A stretch of DNA of 64,000 bases from Micromonospora musae (GTDB lineage: Bacteria; Actinomycetota; Actinomycetes; Mycobacteriales; Micromonosporaceae): assembly GCF_003626635.1 (NCBI RefSeq), contig NZ_RAZT01000012.1:62001-126000 (forward strand), in the 5' to 3' direction. Position 1 is the stretch's first letter. Every line of letters starts with the position of its first letter. This document shows positions 51,901 to 59,497 of this stretch, piece by piece. The notes beneath the pieces were generated by a model. That model ran no database searches. It saw only the letters and a program-made list of their open reading frames with translations, and had not been told where the DNA came from. The position numbers and the translations under genes were made by a program.

Positions 51901-52342
51901 GTACCCCGAGTTCGTGACCCTCGGCAGCGACCCGTCCGGTCAGGTCGGGATGGCGCGCCACCTGGCTGCCGACCACGAAGAACGTCGCCTTTGCCTGGTG
52001 GTGTCGCAGCACGTCGAGGATTCGCGGCGTCCACGTCGGATCGGGACCGTCGTCGAAGGTGAGGGCGATGGTGCGAGGTGGCATGCGGTAGGACTGCGTC
52101 CGGCCTCCGGTGGTGTCGATCACCGGCCCGCCAGAGATGATCTCGGCCGGCACCGAACTCTGATCGCCGACCTCCCGGAAGTGGTCCGGGGTGAACTCGG
52201 AGTTCGCGTAGGCCTCGACCAGCAGCAGGCTGAGCAGGACGGTGACCAGGGTCCCGGTTACCACCCAGCTCGTCCGCAGCGGAAGCCGGAGCCGACGTCG
52301 CTTTCTGGGCAGCGCGGACGCCGCCGCCGTCGTCCCGGTCAT
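48989..52342 (-). CDS. three-part membrane enzyme: polysaccharide deacetylase, GT2 glycosyltransferase, acyltransferase 3
   Basis: An 1117-residue membrane protein. After one transmembrane helix (about 25-45) comes an extracytoplasmic NodB-type deacetylase with TFDDGP (95-100) and HTFSHPE (148-154). A helix at about 325-350 leads into a processive GT2 domain (about 371-600) with VVDDGSTDG, DGD at 454-456, ED at 545-546 and QRYRW at 582-586. Further membrane helices are followed by an acyltransferase-3 domain (about 770-1090) with RWFDTLRALALTRVITYH at its start. It could polymerise, deacetylate and O-acylate an exopolysaccharide, for example a poly-GlcNAc-like chain. It is coupled by ATGA overlap to the upstream Pro-rich protein gene, and a GGDEF protein lies nearby. 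Confidence 0.92.
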   Translation of the reverse strand: MTGTTAAASALPRKRRRLRLPLRTSWVVTGTLVTVLLSLLLVEAYANSEFTPDHFREVGDQSSVPAEIISGGPVIDTTGGRTQSYRMPPRTIALTFDDGPDPTWTPRILDVLRHHQAKATFFVVGSQVARHPDLTGRVAAEGHELGVHTFSHPEATLLPSWQRRLEYTQTQMAIMNTTGVRTNLLRFPYSSRADAVDNEAWAAIRQAGGLGYLTAVNDTDSQDWARPGVDTIVRNMTPPTGQGAVVLLHDAGGDRAQTVAALDRFIPAMLARGYDFVTVGEGLNQTRDEADDDGVAAVPANRPVSEAERWRSGSAVMAVRVADLFIATLRVLFVVAGLLMLLRTLLLLVLAPRLAWRRRRGYWGSPVTEPVSIIVPAYNEQAGIVASVRSLANGDHRGIEVIVVDDGSTDGTADLAEALGLRNVRVIRKSNGGKPSALNTGIAHASHEIIVMVDGDTVFERDSVRRLVQPFADPSVGAVAGNVKVANRRGPLGWWQHIEYVIGFNLDRRLYETLGCMPTVPGAIGAFRRRVLLAAGGMSDDTLAEDTDITMAILRAGWRVVYEKRARAWTEAPASLTQLWRQRYRWSYGTMQAMWKHRRAMFDTGPSGRFGRFGLPMLALFGVVLPLLGPVLDVMALYGLFFLGATETAVAWLLMLAVQAVTALVAFRLDRERLLPLLALPLQQFAYRQLMYLVLLRSTITALTGTRLRWRKLKRAGDPPTDRRGHVVDGSLMHASVARPEETDRATEPPAARAGRDRWFDTLRALALTRVITYHMWGYAWMSFAFPAMGVMFALGGSLMARSLDRTSVQAVNSRLRRLLPAMWMLGAVLVPVMVWQGWPDRPAWPGLLTWLIPIAQPAGSAWAQDVTGVLWYLVTYLWLVLLSPVLLGLYRRWPLPTVLLPLAAVVMLQTTSPPLSGGVHSVVVDLATFGACWLVGFAHRDGALHRIPLPALVIAAAVCLGIGVGAGWTVAGSAGGMDLNDIPAAQAFYSLGFVLLLLRARPPMAWLARARPLDRLVTWLNSRALTIYLWHNAAIAVCFVVGDRIDAWRLGQVGYLAVALVLLFVVVLLVGWIEDVSAQRRPRLVGWPSRTPAATPRARRASVPATARQVRASTRT

Positions 52343-52908
52343 CGGGCCCTCGCGGCGGCGTGGAGGAGAGCGGGCGCGGTCGGCGTCACGGCGGGCGGGG
52401 GAGTCTGGGCAGACGGGCTCGGGGCCGCGACGGACGGGGGCGGCGGGGTGGGCGCCGCGGTCGAGGGCAACGGCGGGGACGGTTCTCCGTCGGACGTCGG
52501 CGGTGGTGGGGCCGGGACCGGTCGGTCACGCTCCGGCTCCGGTTCGGGCAGCAGGGACGGTCGGGGAAGTGCCTCGTTGGGCAGCGCGGAGACGGGGCCC
52601 GCGGACTCGTCGCCGGCCGACACGGGCAGAGCCCGCGGGCCGACTTGCTCGGGCGGCTGGTCACCGGTCTCCATGCCGGTCTCGTCGTCCAGAAGTGGCG
52701 CGGAGCGGGGCAGCGAGGGTCCAGTCAGGACGGCGACGCCGACGATCGGCACGTACGCGAGGGTGCCTGCGGCCAGGAGGACACCACACCACCGCATGAG
52801 GCGCGCACGTCGTCCGGTCGCGTCCACGAAGATCGGCATCGGGATGCGGGAAGCGGCGCTTTGGCCGGGGGGTGCGGGCGAGTTGCCGGCGTGAATGTGA
52901 ACGACCAC
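52339..52908 (-). CDS. Pro-rich single-pass membrane protein, unknown function
   Basis: A 189-residue protein with a basic stretch, then one hydrophobic segment (about 38-62), then a long Pro/Ser/Glu-rich tail, probably outside the membrane. It resembles no family I know. It is the first gene of the two-gene unit with the polysaccharide enzyme (4-base overlap), so it may be an accessory or wall-spanning partner. An ATG at about residue 23 could be the real start if the N-terminus is over-called. Low-complexity composition makes the call less certain. Confidence 0.6.
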   Translation of the reverse strand: MVVHIHAGNSPAPPGQSAASRIPMPIFVDATGRRARLMRWCGVLLAAGTLAYVPIVGVAVLTGPSLPRSAPLLDDETGMETGDQPPEQVGPRALPVSAGDESAGPVSALPNEALPRPSLLPEPEPERDRPVPAPPPPTSDGEPSPPLPSTAAPTPPPPSVAAPSPSAQTPPPAVTPTAPALLHAAARAR

Positions 52909-53205
52909 CCGGACGAGGCTAGGGAGGAGGAAAGCCGCTTATGTCCACTTTGTGGGGATGAGGGGATGGTCGGGATTTCATATTCCGAACAACCGGATTG
53001 ACCGGTAGGGACGTCCGCAAACGTTGATATTCGCCCGTTACAGGCAGGTAGGTAACAGCTCGTCAGTTACGTGCACTTTCGCGACGATTGTTCGCCGACG
53101 GTGCGAGAGGGGACGGCGGCTTGAGGCATCGACGCCGTGGCCGTCGCGTTTGCCGTTCCGGCGCGTTGAACGGGCGTGGCCCCTGCGCGGTCCGAGGCGT
53201 ACGGG
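52909..53205. promoter_or_regulatory. upstream region of the exopolysaccharide operon
   Basis: About 297 bases without a gene between the leftward GGDEF gene and the leftward polysaccharide unit, AT-rich in 52925-53100. It should carry the promoter of the polysaccharide unit. I looked for a c-di-GMP riboswitch, given the neighbouring GGDEF gene, but could not recognise one by eye. Confidence 0.4.
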
Positions 53206-53853
53206 TCACTCGGGCAGGTGTCCGATGTCGACGAGCTGCCGAGCCTGCCGCCCCGGGCTCAGGCTCTTCGCCCGGTACATCTCCGCGTCCGCCCGGCGCA
53301 GCGCCTCGGTCAGCTGGGCCGCGCCGGTCACCGGGGCGAGGCCGACCGAAGCCGTGACTCGCAGGCTGAAGCCGCCCATCGCGATGGGCGCGGAGAGCAT
53401 CTCGTAGAGACGCCGGTTGGCATGGTCGATCCAACGCCGGTCGACGGTGGGTGTGACCAGCAGGCCGGCGAACTCGTCGCCACCGAGCCGGGCGACGGGG
53501 TTGTCGCCCGCGAAGGCGGCCAGCCGCTGCGCCACGCTGATCAGCACCTGGTCGCCCGCGGCGTGCCCGTACTGGTCGTTGATCTGTTTGAAGTCGTCGA
53601 GGTCGAGCACCACGGCGACCAGCGACCGCCCGGAGGAGTCGGTGAGCAGCGTGGCGGCCAGCCGGTAGAAGGCGCGTCGATTGGGCAGGCCGGTCAGCGG
53701 GTCGTGGCTGGCGGCGTGCCGCTCCGCCGCTAGCTCCGCCTGCAGGTGCTCGAGCTCCGCCTCCGCGCGCATCGCCCGGCGGCGCAGTTGCCAGGACGAG
53801 AACAACGCCCCCGCGGCGCAGATGCCGGACGCCACACTCACCGGATCCGGCAC
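53206..53853 (-). CDS. GGDEF-domain diguanylate cyclase
   Basis: A 215-residue protein. A short N-terminal hydrophobic segment and a coiled-coil-like helix (about 24-48) lead into a GGDEF domain (about 48-200). The opening SHDPLTGLPNRRAFY and the active-site RLGGDEFAGLL (about 122-132) are intact, so cyclic di-GMP synthesis is expected. No upstream RxxD inhibition site is obvious. The start is a GTG with GGGAGG upstream. Its position next to the polysaccharide genes fits c-di-GMP control of exopolysaccharide. Confidence 0.9.
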   Translation of the reverse strand: MPDPVSVASGICAAGALFSSWQLRRRAMRAEAELEHLQAELAAERHAASHDPLTGLPNRRAFYRLAATLLTDSSGRSLVAVVLDLDDFKQINDQYGHAAGDQVLISVAQRLAAFAGDNPVARLGGDEFAGLLVTPTVDRRWIDHANRRLYEMLSAPIAMGGFSLRVTASVGLAPVTGAAQLTEALRRADAEMYRAKSLSPGRQARQLVDIGHLPE

Positions 53854-53944
53854 CCGAGCCTCCCGTCACGCCAGCTCCCGGGTCCTGACACACCCGGGCG
53901 GGCCCCTGTTATCCCTGGTCATGGCCCAGGTTAGGTAACTCAAT

Positions 53945-53967
53945 GTGAACAGATAAGTACCGTTCAC
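53945..53967. promoter_or_regulatory. inverted repeat GTGAAC-N11-GTTCAC in a divergent promoter region
   Basis: The half-sites at 53945-53950 and 53962-53967 are perfect inverted copies 17 bases apart, in an AT-rich stretch between the GGDEF gene and the DUF397 gene. They could be an operator for either gene. Confidence 0.4.
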
Positions 53968-54108
53968 GTGGGTTATCATGCTCGCGGTCCGATGCAGATG
54001 CAATAGCAGATGCACGTGCAGCAGCGTCCGATGTCGACTCTCTCTCCGCGCCGCCACCGCTCCTCCCCAACGGCATCGGCCGGCTCCTGAACAGAAAGAC
54101 CCCTCTTC

Positions 54109-54348
54109 ATGCAGCAGCCGAGAAACGGTGTCCCCGCCGACCAGCTCCCCGCGCTGGACTGGCGGAAGAGCCGCCGGAGCAACCCCAGTGGCAACTGCGT
54201 CGAGCTGGCCGAGCTACCCGGGGGACGTGGCGTCGCCGTACGCAACTCGCGCTACCCGGACGGACCGGCGCTCATCTACACGGTCGACGAGATCGCCGCC
54301 TTCGTGCTCGGTGCTCGGGACGGCGACTTCGACCACCTGATCGCCTGA
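54109..54348 (+). CDS. DUF397 domain protein
   Basis: A 79-residue DUF397 protein with the family core WRKSRRSNPSGNCVELAEL (about residues 18-36) and AVRNSRYPDGPALIYTVDEIAAFV. These small proteins are nearly always next to a DUF5753 helix-turn-helix regulator, as here, and some such pairs behave like toxin-antitoxin or BldB/WhiJ-type developmental regulators. It is separated from the regulator by about 114 bases. Confidence 0.92.
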   Translation: MQQPRNGVPADQLPALDWRKSRRSNPSGNCVELAELPGGRGVAVRNSRYPDGPALIYTVDEIAAFVLGARDGDFDHLIA

Positions 54349-54462
54349 CCGTCACCGCCGGTGCGCGGCTGGTACACCTTCCGCGTGAGTCCGTGGCATG
54401 CTTACTGGTCGGCCGGGCCGGGTGTCCGGCCGGCCGAGCTGGCACCCGGAGGTCGGCACGTG

Positions 54463-55347
54463 ATGACTGTTCCCACCGACGGTGGCCCGACGACCGGGCC
54501 GACCGTGCTGCGCATGCTGCTCGGCGCCCAGCTTCGCCGGCTGCGCGAGTCCAGCGGCGTCACCCGCGAGGGCGCCGGCTGGGAGATCCGCGCCTCTGAG
54601 TCGAAGATCAGCCGGATGGAGCTCGGCCGGGTCGGCTTCAAGGAGCGCGACGTCGCCGACCTGCTCACCCTCTACGGCGTCAAGGACGACGCGGAGCGCG
54701 AGGTGCTACTCAAGCTCGCCCGCGACGCCAACAGCCCCGGCTGGTGGCACCGCTACGGCGACGTGCTGCCCGGCTGGTTCCAGTCCTACCTCGGCCTGGA
54801 GGCCGCGGCGGCGCTGATCCGCACCTACGAGGTGCAGTTCGTTCCCGGGCTGTTGCAGACGTCCGCGTACGCCCGGGCGGTGGTGCTGCTCGGGCACGGT
54901 GCGGCCACGCCCGACGAGATCGACCGGCGGGTGGGCCTGCGCATGGGGCGCCAGGAGCTGCTGCGCCGGACGAACCCACCACAGCTGTGGGCCGTGCTGG
55001 ACGAGGCCGCGCTGCGTCGCCCGCTCGGTGGCCCGGAGGTCATGCGCGGCCAGTTGGATGCTCTCGTCGAGGCGACCCGACTGCCGAACATCCGGTTGCA
55101 GATCGTCCCGTTCACCGCCGGGGGGCACGCCGCCGCCGGTGGGGCGTTCAGCATCCTGCGCTTCGGCGACCAGGATCTGCCCGACATCGTCTACATCGAA
55201 CAGCTGACCAGCGCCATCTACCTCGACAAGCGGGACGACCTGGACCACTACGCGCTGGCCATGGAGCGGCTCTGCGTCGAGGCCGAGCCGCCGGAGCGCA
55301 CTGCGGAGCTGCTCACGCGCCTACGCGACGAGCTCTATCCGGCCTGA
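54463..55347 (+). CDS. helix-turn-helix regulator with DUF5753 (Scr1-type antitoxin-like)
   Basis: A 294-residue regulator. The N-terminal XRE helix-turn-helix (LGAQLRRLRESSGVTREGAGWEIRASESKISRME, about residues 15-48) is followed by a DUF5753 sensor region (about 105-285) with the typical YEVQFVPGLLQTSAYARAV and RQELL motifs. GGAGG at 54448-54452 supports the ATG at 54463 or the GTG three bases before it. The frame upstream to 54361 lacks a site. It is paired with the DUF397 gene and probably controls it. Streptomyces relatives of this type affect development and antibiotic production. Confidence 0.9.
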   Translation: MTVPTDGGPTTGPTVLRMLLGAQLRRLRESSGVTREGAGWEIRASESKISRMELGRVGFKERDVADLLTLYGVKDDAEREVLLKLARDANSPGWWHRYGDVLPGWFQSYLGLEAAAALIRTYEVQFVPGLLQTSAYARAVVLLGHGAATPDEIDRRVGLRMGRQELLRRTNPPQLWAVLDEAALRRPLGGPEVMRGQLDALVEATRLPNIRLQIVPFTAGGHAAAGGAFSILRFGDQDLPDIVYIEQLTSAIYLDKRDDLDHYALAMERLCVEAEPPERTAELLTRLRDELYPA

Positions 55348-55494
55348 CCGACGTACGTCGACCCGTCCGCCGACCGTCGCGCGTCGGCCCGCCGCCGACC
55401 GGCGTCGACGATCCCCGCGCCCTGTCGAGCGCCGATCCGATCCGCCGGGTCGGCGCTTCTCCGTTGACCGGGATAGAAGTGTTCGACTAGTCTC

Positions 55495-55523
55495 TGAATC
55501 GATCCAGTACTGAATCGATCCAG
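55495..55523. promoter_or_regulatory. two direct copies of TGAATCGATCCAG before a LacI-type gene
   Basis: Identical 13-base copies at 55495-55507 and 55511-55523, each centred on the palindrome ATCGAT, spaced 16 bases start to start. They lie directly upstream of the LacI-family gene, close to its ribosome site, which fits autorepression. Confidence 0.75.
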
Positions 55524-55534
55524 AAGGGGGAGCG

Positions 55535-56593
55535 ATGAAGCCGACCCTCCAGGCCGTGGCCGACGCCGTGGGCGTTTCCCGCAGCACGGTCTCCAACGCG
55601 TACGCCCGCCCCGACCAGCTCTCGACGGCGCTGCGCCGACGGATCCTGGAGACCGCCAAGGCGATCGGCTATCCGGGCCCCAACCCGACCGCGCGCTCGC
55701 TGCGCCGGGGCTTCGTCGGCTCCATCGGGGTGCTCTTCACCTCGCGGCTGTCGTACGCCTTCACCGACCCCTTCGCGGTCCGTTTCCTCGCCGGGGTCAG
55801 CGAGGCGGCCGAGCGACACGGCGTCAGCCTGCTGCTCGTGCCGATCCCGAGCGACTTCGAGGACGCCCGCCGAGCGGTGGAGAACGCCTCGGTCGACAGT
55901 TTCTGCGTCTACTGCGTCGGCGACGAGGCGTGGGCGCTGGACGCCATCAACGCCCGAGGGCTGCCCTTCGTCACCACCGCGCCGCGGGACGACGCCGGCC
56001 CGGACGACCGCTACGTCGGTATCGACGAGCGGGCCGCGGCCCGGGGTGTCGCCGCGCACGTCGCGAGCCTCGGTCACCGGCGGGTCGCGCTGCTCGGCGA
56101 CGCCGTGCTGCCGGACGCGCCGGCCGGCCCGCTCCGACTCTCCGGTGTGGACCAGGTCCCGCACCCCACCACCCGGGGTCGGCTCGCCGGCTTCGCCGAC
56201 GCGTTCGCCGAGGTCGGCGTGGCCTGGTCCGACCTCACCGTGCTCACCGCCACCGGCAACGACCGGCGGGCCGCCGCTGCGGCGGTCGCCGGGCTCTTCG
56301 ACCGGCCCGACCCGCCGACCGCCGTCCTGGCCTGCTCCGACGTGCTCGCCCTCGGCGTGCTCGACGCCCTCGGCGAAGACGCCGACCGCCCGGACGTGTC
56401 GGTCACCGGCTTCGACGACATCGCCGAGGCCGCCGCCGTCGGTCTCACCACCGTGCGCCAACCGGCCGAGGAGAAAGGCCGGATCTCCGCCGAACTGCTG
56501 CTCGACCCGCCTGCCGACCCCACGGCCGGGCACGTGCTCCTGCCCACCGCACTCGTCGTGCGCACCTCCACCCGACCCGTACCGAGGAGCTGA
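55535..56593 (+). CDS. LacI-family transcriptional regulator
   Basis: A 352-residue LacI/GalR repressor. The helix-turn-helix TLQAVADAVGVSRSTVSNAYARPDQLS (about residues 3-29) includes the usual hinge region, and a periplasmic-binding-like effector domain (about 60-345) follows, with TGFDDIAEAAAVGLTTVRQP near its end. The likely ligand is a sugar or nucleoside. The ATG at 55535 has AAGGGGGAG upstream. Direct repeats just upstream suggest autoregulation. No sugar genes adjoin it. The carbohydrate locus at 5.3-12 kb has a different palindrome, so a link is unproven. Confidence 0.93.
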   Translation: MKPTLQAVADAVGVSRSTVSNAYARPDQLSTALRRRILETAKAIGYPGPNPTARSLRRGFVGSIGVLFTSRLSYAFTDPFAVRFLAGVSEAAERHGVSLLLVPIPSDFEDARRAVENASVDSFCVYCVGDEAWALDAINARGLPFVTTAPRDDAGPDDRYVGIDERAAARGVAAHVASLGHRRVALLGDAVLPDAPAGPLRLSGVDQVPHPTTRGRLAGFADAFAEVGVAWSDLTVLTATGNDRRAAAAAVAGLFDRPDPPTAVLACSDVLALGVLDALGEDADRPDVSVTGFDDIAEAAAVGLTTVRQPAEEKGRISAELLLDPPADPTAGHVLLPTALVVRTSTRPVPRS

Positions 56594-56595
56594 CC

Positions 56596-56796
56596 ATGGA
56601 ACACTCGACCGGTTTCGTCACCGCCATCGACGCGGTCACCCGGCACGTCAACTCGGCCCGCCCCGACGCGCCCGTCCGGCTCGACCGGCCGCGTGCCCCG
56701 CGACTGGCCCCCACCCGGCTCGCCGCCGCCGTCGTCCTGCGGCGTCTCGCCGACCGGATCCAGCCCCAGCCGACCCCGGCGGCTCGCTGCTCCTGA
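56596..56796 (+). CDS. small basic protein, unknown function
   Basis: A 66-residue Arg-rich protein read from the ATG at 56596, two bases after the LacI stop, with GAGGAG a few bases upstream. The sequence (MEHSTGFVTAIDAVTRHV at the start, RLAAAVVLRRLADRI near the end) is partly amphipathic and not obviously a frame shadow, since no other gene covers it. I recognise no family. Translational coupling to the regulator is plausible. Confidence 0.5.
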   Translation: MEHSTGFVTAIDAVTRHVNSARPDAPVRLDRPRAPRLAPTRLAAAVVLRRLADRIQPQPTPAARCS

Positions 56797-56867
56797 CGGT
56801 GCGTACCGGCCGCCGATCCGCAGCCCGGAGCCCCTTCTCGGGGTCGCCCACGATCGTTTCGAACCGG

Positions 56868-56912
56868 TTCCGCACCGGCCATTCGGGCACGATCGAGCCC
56901 GCCGGTGCGGAA
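56868..56912 (+). terminator. hairpin after the LacI unit
   Basis: TTCCGCACCGGC (56868-56879) and GCCGGTGCGGAA (56901-56912) form a perfect 12-base stem with a 21-base loop, between the LacI unit and the kinase gene. It could be a terminator or a structured leader of the kinase mRNA. Confidence 0.55.
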
Positions 56913-56964
56913 TCGGGCATCGAAGGTGGTGGCGGGTGGCAACGGCGGGGCAGACTGGACGCCC

Positions 56965-58446
56965 ATGTCGCCGTTCACGCCCGCACTCCGGCTGCACGAT
57001 CGGTACGTCCTGCGCGAGCGCATCGGCCTCGGCGGGATGTCCGAGGTGTGGCGCGCCGACGACGAGGTGCTCGGCCGGTCCGTCGCGGTCAAGGCCCTCG
57101 CCGCGCAACTCGCCGCCGACCCGCAGCTGCGGGCCACCATCCAGCGCGAGGCCCGCGCCGCCGCCCGGCTGACCCACCCGAACGTCACCCAGGTGTACGA
57201 CTACGGCGAGGCGACCCTGCCCGGCGGCGAGGTCGTGCCGTACCTGGTGATGGAGTTGGTCGACGGCCAGAACCTCGCCGACCGGCTCGCCGCCGGCCCG
57301 CTCCCGTGGCGCGAGGCGGTCCGGACCGCCGGGCAGGTCGCCTCCGCTCTCGCCGCCGCGCACCGCATCGGGGTGGTGCACCGCGACGTCAAACCGGGCA
57401 ACGTGATGCTCACCGAGACCGGCGCCAAGGTGCTCGACTTCGGCATCGCCACCCTCGCCGGTCCGCACCACCCGCTCGCCGGGCAGACCGGCGAACTGCT
57501 CATGGGCACCCCGGCCTACGTCGCCCCGGAGCGGCTCTCCGCCGGCCCACCCGACCCGGCCAGCGACGTCTACGCCCTCGGCGCGCTGCTCTACCGCACG
57601 CTCACGGGGCGGGCGCCGCTGCCCGTGCAGACCTGGGAGGACGCGGTCGAGGTGCACCAGCGGCACAGTCCCGTGCCGCCGCCGCGCGTACCCGGACTGC
57701 CGGCCGACCTCGCCGACCTGATCGTGGCCTGCCTCGCCGCCGATCCGAGCCGGCGGCCCACCGCCGCGCAGCTCGCGACCCTCCTGCGGACCGACGCGGC
57801 CGAACCGCCCACCGAGGTGCGGGCCGCCCCGGCGGATCCGGCGACCGTCGCGCTGCGGCCCCGTCCCGCCGGGCGGGCGACCGTCGCGTCAGCGCAGGCC
57901 CCCACCCTGATCGAGCGGCGGCCCGTGGCACCACGGCACCCCGTGCCGGCGCCCCGGCGGCGGTCCCGCAGTCCCCTCACCGCCATCGCCGCCGCGGCCC
58001 TGGTGCTCGTGTTCGCCGTGGGGGTGTTGCTCGCTCTCGACGACGACCGGGGCAACCCGTCGGCCGCCGGCACGGCGAACGCCACGCCGCACTCACCGTC
58101 GAGCCCCGCCGCGCCCAAGCCCCCGTCACCGTCGAAGTCCCCACCCGCGGCGACCACGGAGGCGCCCGGCCCGCTCGACCTGCGGCAGCTCGCCACCGAG
58201 TTCGTGGCGCTGCTCGTCAAGGCGCAGGCGCAGGGGCAGGTCGACCGGCGGACCGCCGACGACCTGCGCGACGAGCTGACCGACCTCGTCCGCGGCAAGC
58301 CGAAGGACCGGGCCAAGCACGTCCAGAAGCTGCGCGAGCGGGTCGCCGAGGCGGCCGAGCGGGAGGAGCTCTCGTCCGGGACGGCGGACCGGCTCGACGA
58401 CCTCCTCGAACGGGTTGAGGTGCACGTCGGCCGCGACAACGGGTGA
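56965..58446 (+). CDS. transmembrane Ser/Thr protein kinase (PknB-like)
   Basis: A 493-residue Hanks-type kinase. The domain spans about residues 8-270 with the Gly loop ERIGLGGMSEVW, the Lys in VAVKAL, HRDVKPGNVM (catalytic loop), DFGIATL and MGTPAYVAPE. A Pro-rich juxtamembrane stretch leads to one transmembrane helix (about 335-355). The outer part is a Pro/Ser linker followed by a helical, charged region of about 90 residues rather than PASTA repeats, so its signal is unclear. I chose the ATG at 56965. The upstream frame from 56905 lacks a ribosome site, but the site before 56965 is also weak. Confidence 0.92.
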   Translation: MSPFTPALRLHDRYVLRERIGLGGMSEVWRADDEVLGRSVAVKALAAQLAADPQLRATIQREARAAARLTHPNVTQVYDYGEATLPGGEVVPYLVMELVDGQNLADRLAAGPLPWREAVRTAGQVASALAAAHRIGVVHRDVKPGNVMLTETGAKVLDFGIATLAGPHHPLAGQTGELLMGTPAYVAPERLSAGPPDPASDVYALGALLYRTLTGRAPLPVQTWEDAVEVHQRHSPVPPPRVPGLPADLADLIVACLAADPSRRPTAAQLATLLRTDAAEPPTEVRAAPADPATVALRPRPAGRATVASAQAPTLIERRPVAPRHPVPAPRRRSRSPLTAIAAAALVLVFAVGVLLALDDDRGNPSAAGTANATPHSPSSPAAPKPPSPSKSPPAATTEAPGPLDLRQLATEFVALLVKAQAQGQVDRRTADDLRDELTDLVRGKPKDRAKHVQKLRERVAEAAEREELSSGTADRLDDLLERVEVHVGRDNG

Positions 58447-58506
58447 CGCTCTCGATCCGGTCCGGAATCGACCAGGGCCGGGTCGCCGCGCGGCCCCGGC
58501 CGGCGC

Positions 58507-59349
58507 TCAGTCCAGCTCCACCGCATCGCCGACGGCGACCCGACCCGGCGTGACCACCTGGGCGTACGCGCCGACGCACGGCTGCGGCCCGAGGCCGGGC
58601 AGCGGCTCGATCCGGTTCAGCCGGGCCGGCGCCCGCAGCGCGTCCGGCTGTCGGGGCAGCCGGCCGTGCGCCAGGGTCGGCACGGCACACCGCGGCGTCG
58701 GGGCGAGCACCCGCAGCACCAGCTCCGCACCGATCCGCAGCTGGCGGCCCACCCAGCTGTTCTCCACGAAGCCGGCGCCCGGTGTCGCGACGACCAGGTT
58801 CGGTCGGTAGCGCTCGACCTGCGGGGGTCCGCCGGGCAGTTCGACGGCGAGCCGATCGAGCGTGGCGGTGGTGAGCAGGTGGATCGGGGCGAAGTCGAAG
58901 AAGGTGTCGGGTGCGGCGCCTCCGAGCGGGCTCGGTTCCACCGGCACGACGGCGGTGACGCCGGCGGCGAGTACGGCCTCCGGGACGGCCCGGTCCAGGG
59001 TCGCGGCCGCGGGTGGTGTGCCGGTGAGCGTCACCGGCGCGCCGAGCACCGCGGAGAGCAGATCGTCCACCTGCTCGTCCGGCCCGGACACCGTGCGACC
59101 GTCGGGCAGGGTGATCCGAACCGGCTCCGGGGCGCCGCCGGTGGCCTGAAGGGTGAGCAGGTCACGCCACCGCCGTGGGTCCTTCGCGCTGGCCACCCGC
59201 CCGGTCTCGCGGTGCAGCAGTGCGAGCCGGCGGTCGCCCTGGACGCCGCTCGGGCCGATCGCTGCCGTGGTCAACCGCTCACCGAGCATCGACTTGACCG
59301 GGTAGCGCCAGAGCTGCGCGACCCGCCCTTCCGCCTGCTCAGCCTGCAC
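58507..59349 (-). CDS. MOSC domain protein
   Basis: A 280-residue molybdenum-cofactor sulfurase C-terminal (MOSC) protein with the N-terminal beta-barrel domain. It opens with the typical VAQLWRYPVKSMLGERL (about residues 8-24). The MOSC part contains FVENSWVGRQLRIGAELVLRVLAPTPRCAVP with the conserved Cys (about residue 223). Relatives bind a molybdenum cofactor and reduce N-hydroxylated or similar compounds (YcbX, mARC). It converges with the kinase gene and is divergent from dedA. Confidence 0.9.
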   Translation of the reverse strand: MQAEQAEGRVAQLWRYPVKSMLGERLTTAAIGPSGVQGDRRLALLHRETGRVASAKDPRRWRDLLTLQATGGAPEPVRITLPDGRTVSGPDEQVDDLLSAVLGAPVTLTGTPPAAATLDRAVPEAVLAAGVTAVVPVEPSPLGGAAPDTFFDFAPIHLLTTATLDRLAVELPGGPPQVERYRPNLVVATPGAGFVENSWVGRQLRIGAELVLRVLAPTPRCAVPTLAHGRLPRQPDALRAPARLNRIEPLPGLGPQPCVGAYAQVVTPGRVAVGDAVELD

Positions 59350-59497
59350 GCGCCCACCCTAACCGCCGCTGATCTCCGCCCCACGGACGCCGGGTGGCAG
59401 GGGTGCGGTTCTCCGCATCCCGGCCGTGCGGCTTCACCGCCCGTTACGGAGGCCATCCTCATGGCCGCCTCCCAGGATCACTTCGTAGCGTTGACCC

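Noticed and set aside
52909..53205. c-di-GMP riboswitch upstream of the exopolysaccharide unit
   Set aside because: It is attractive because of the GGDEF neighbour, but no recognisable conserved core or stems were seen.
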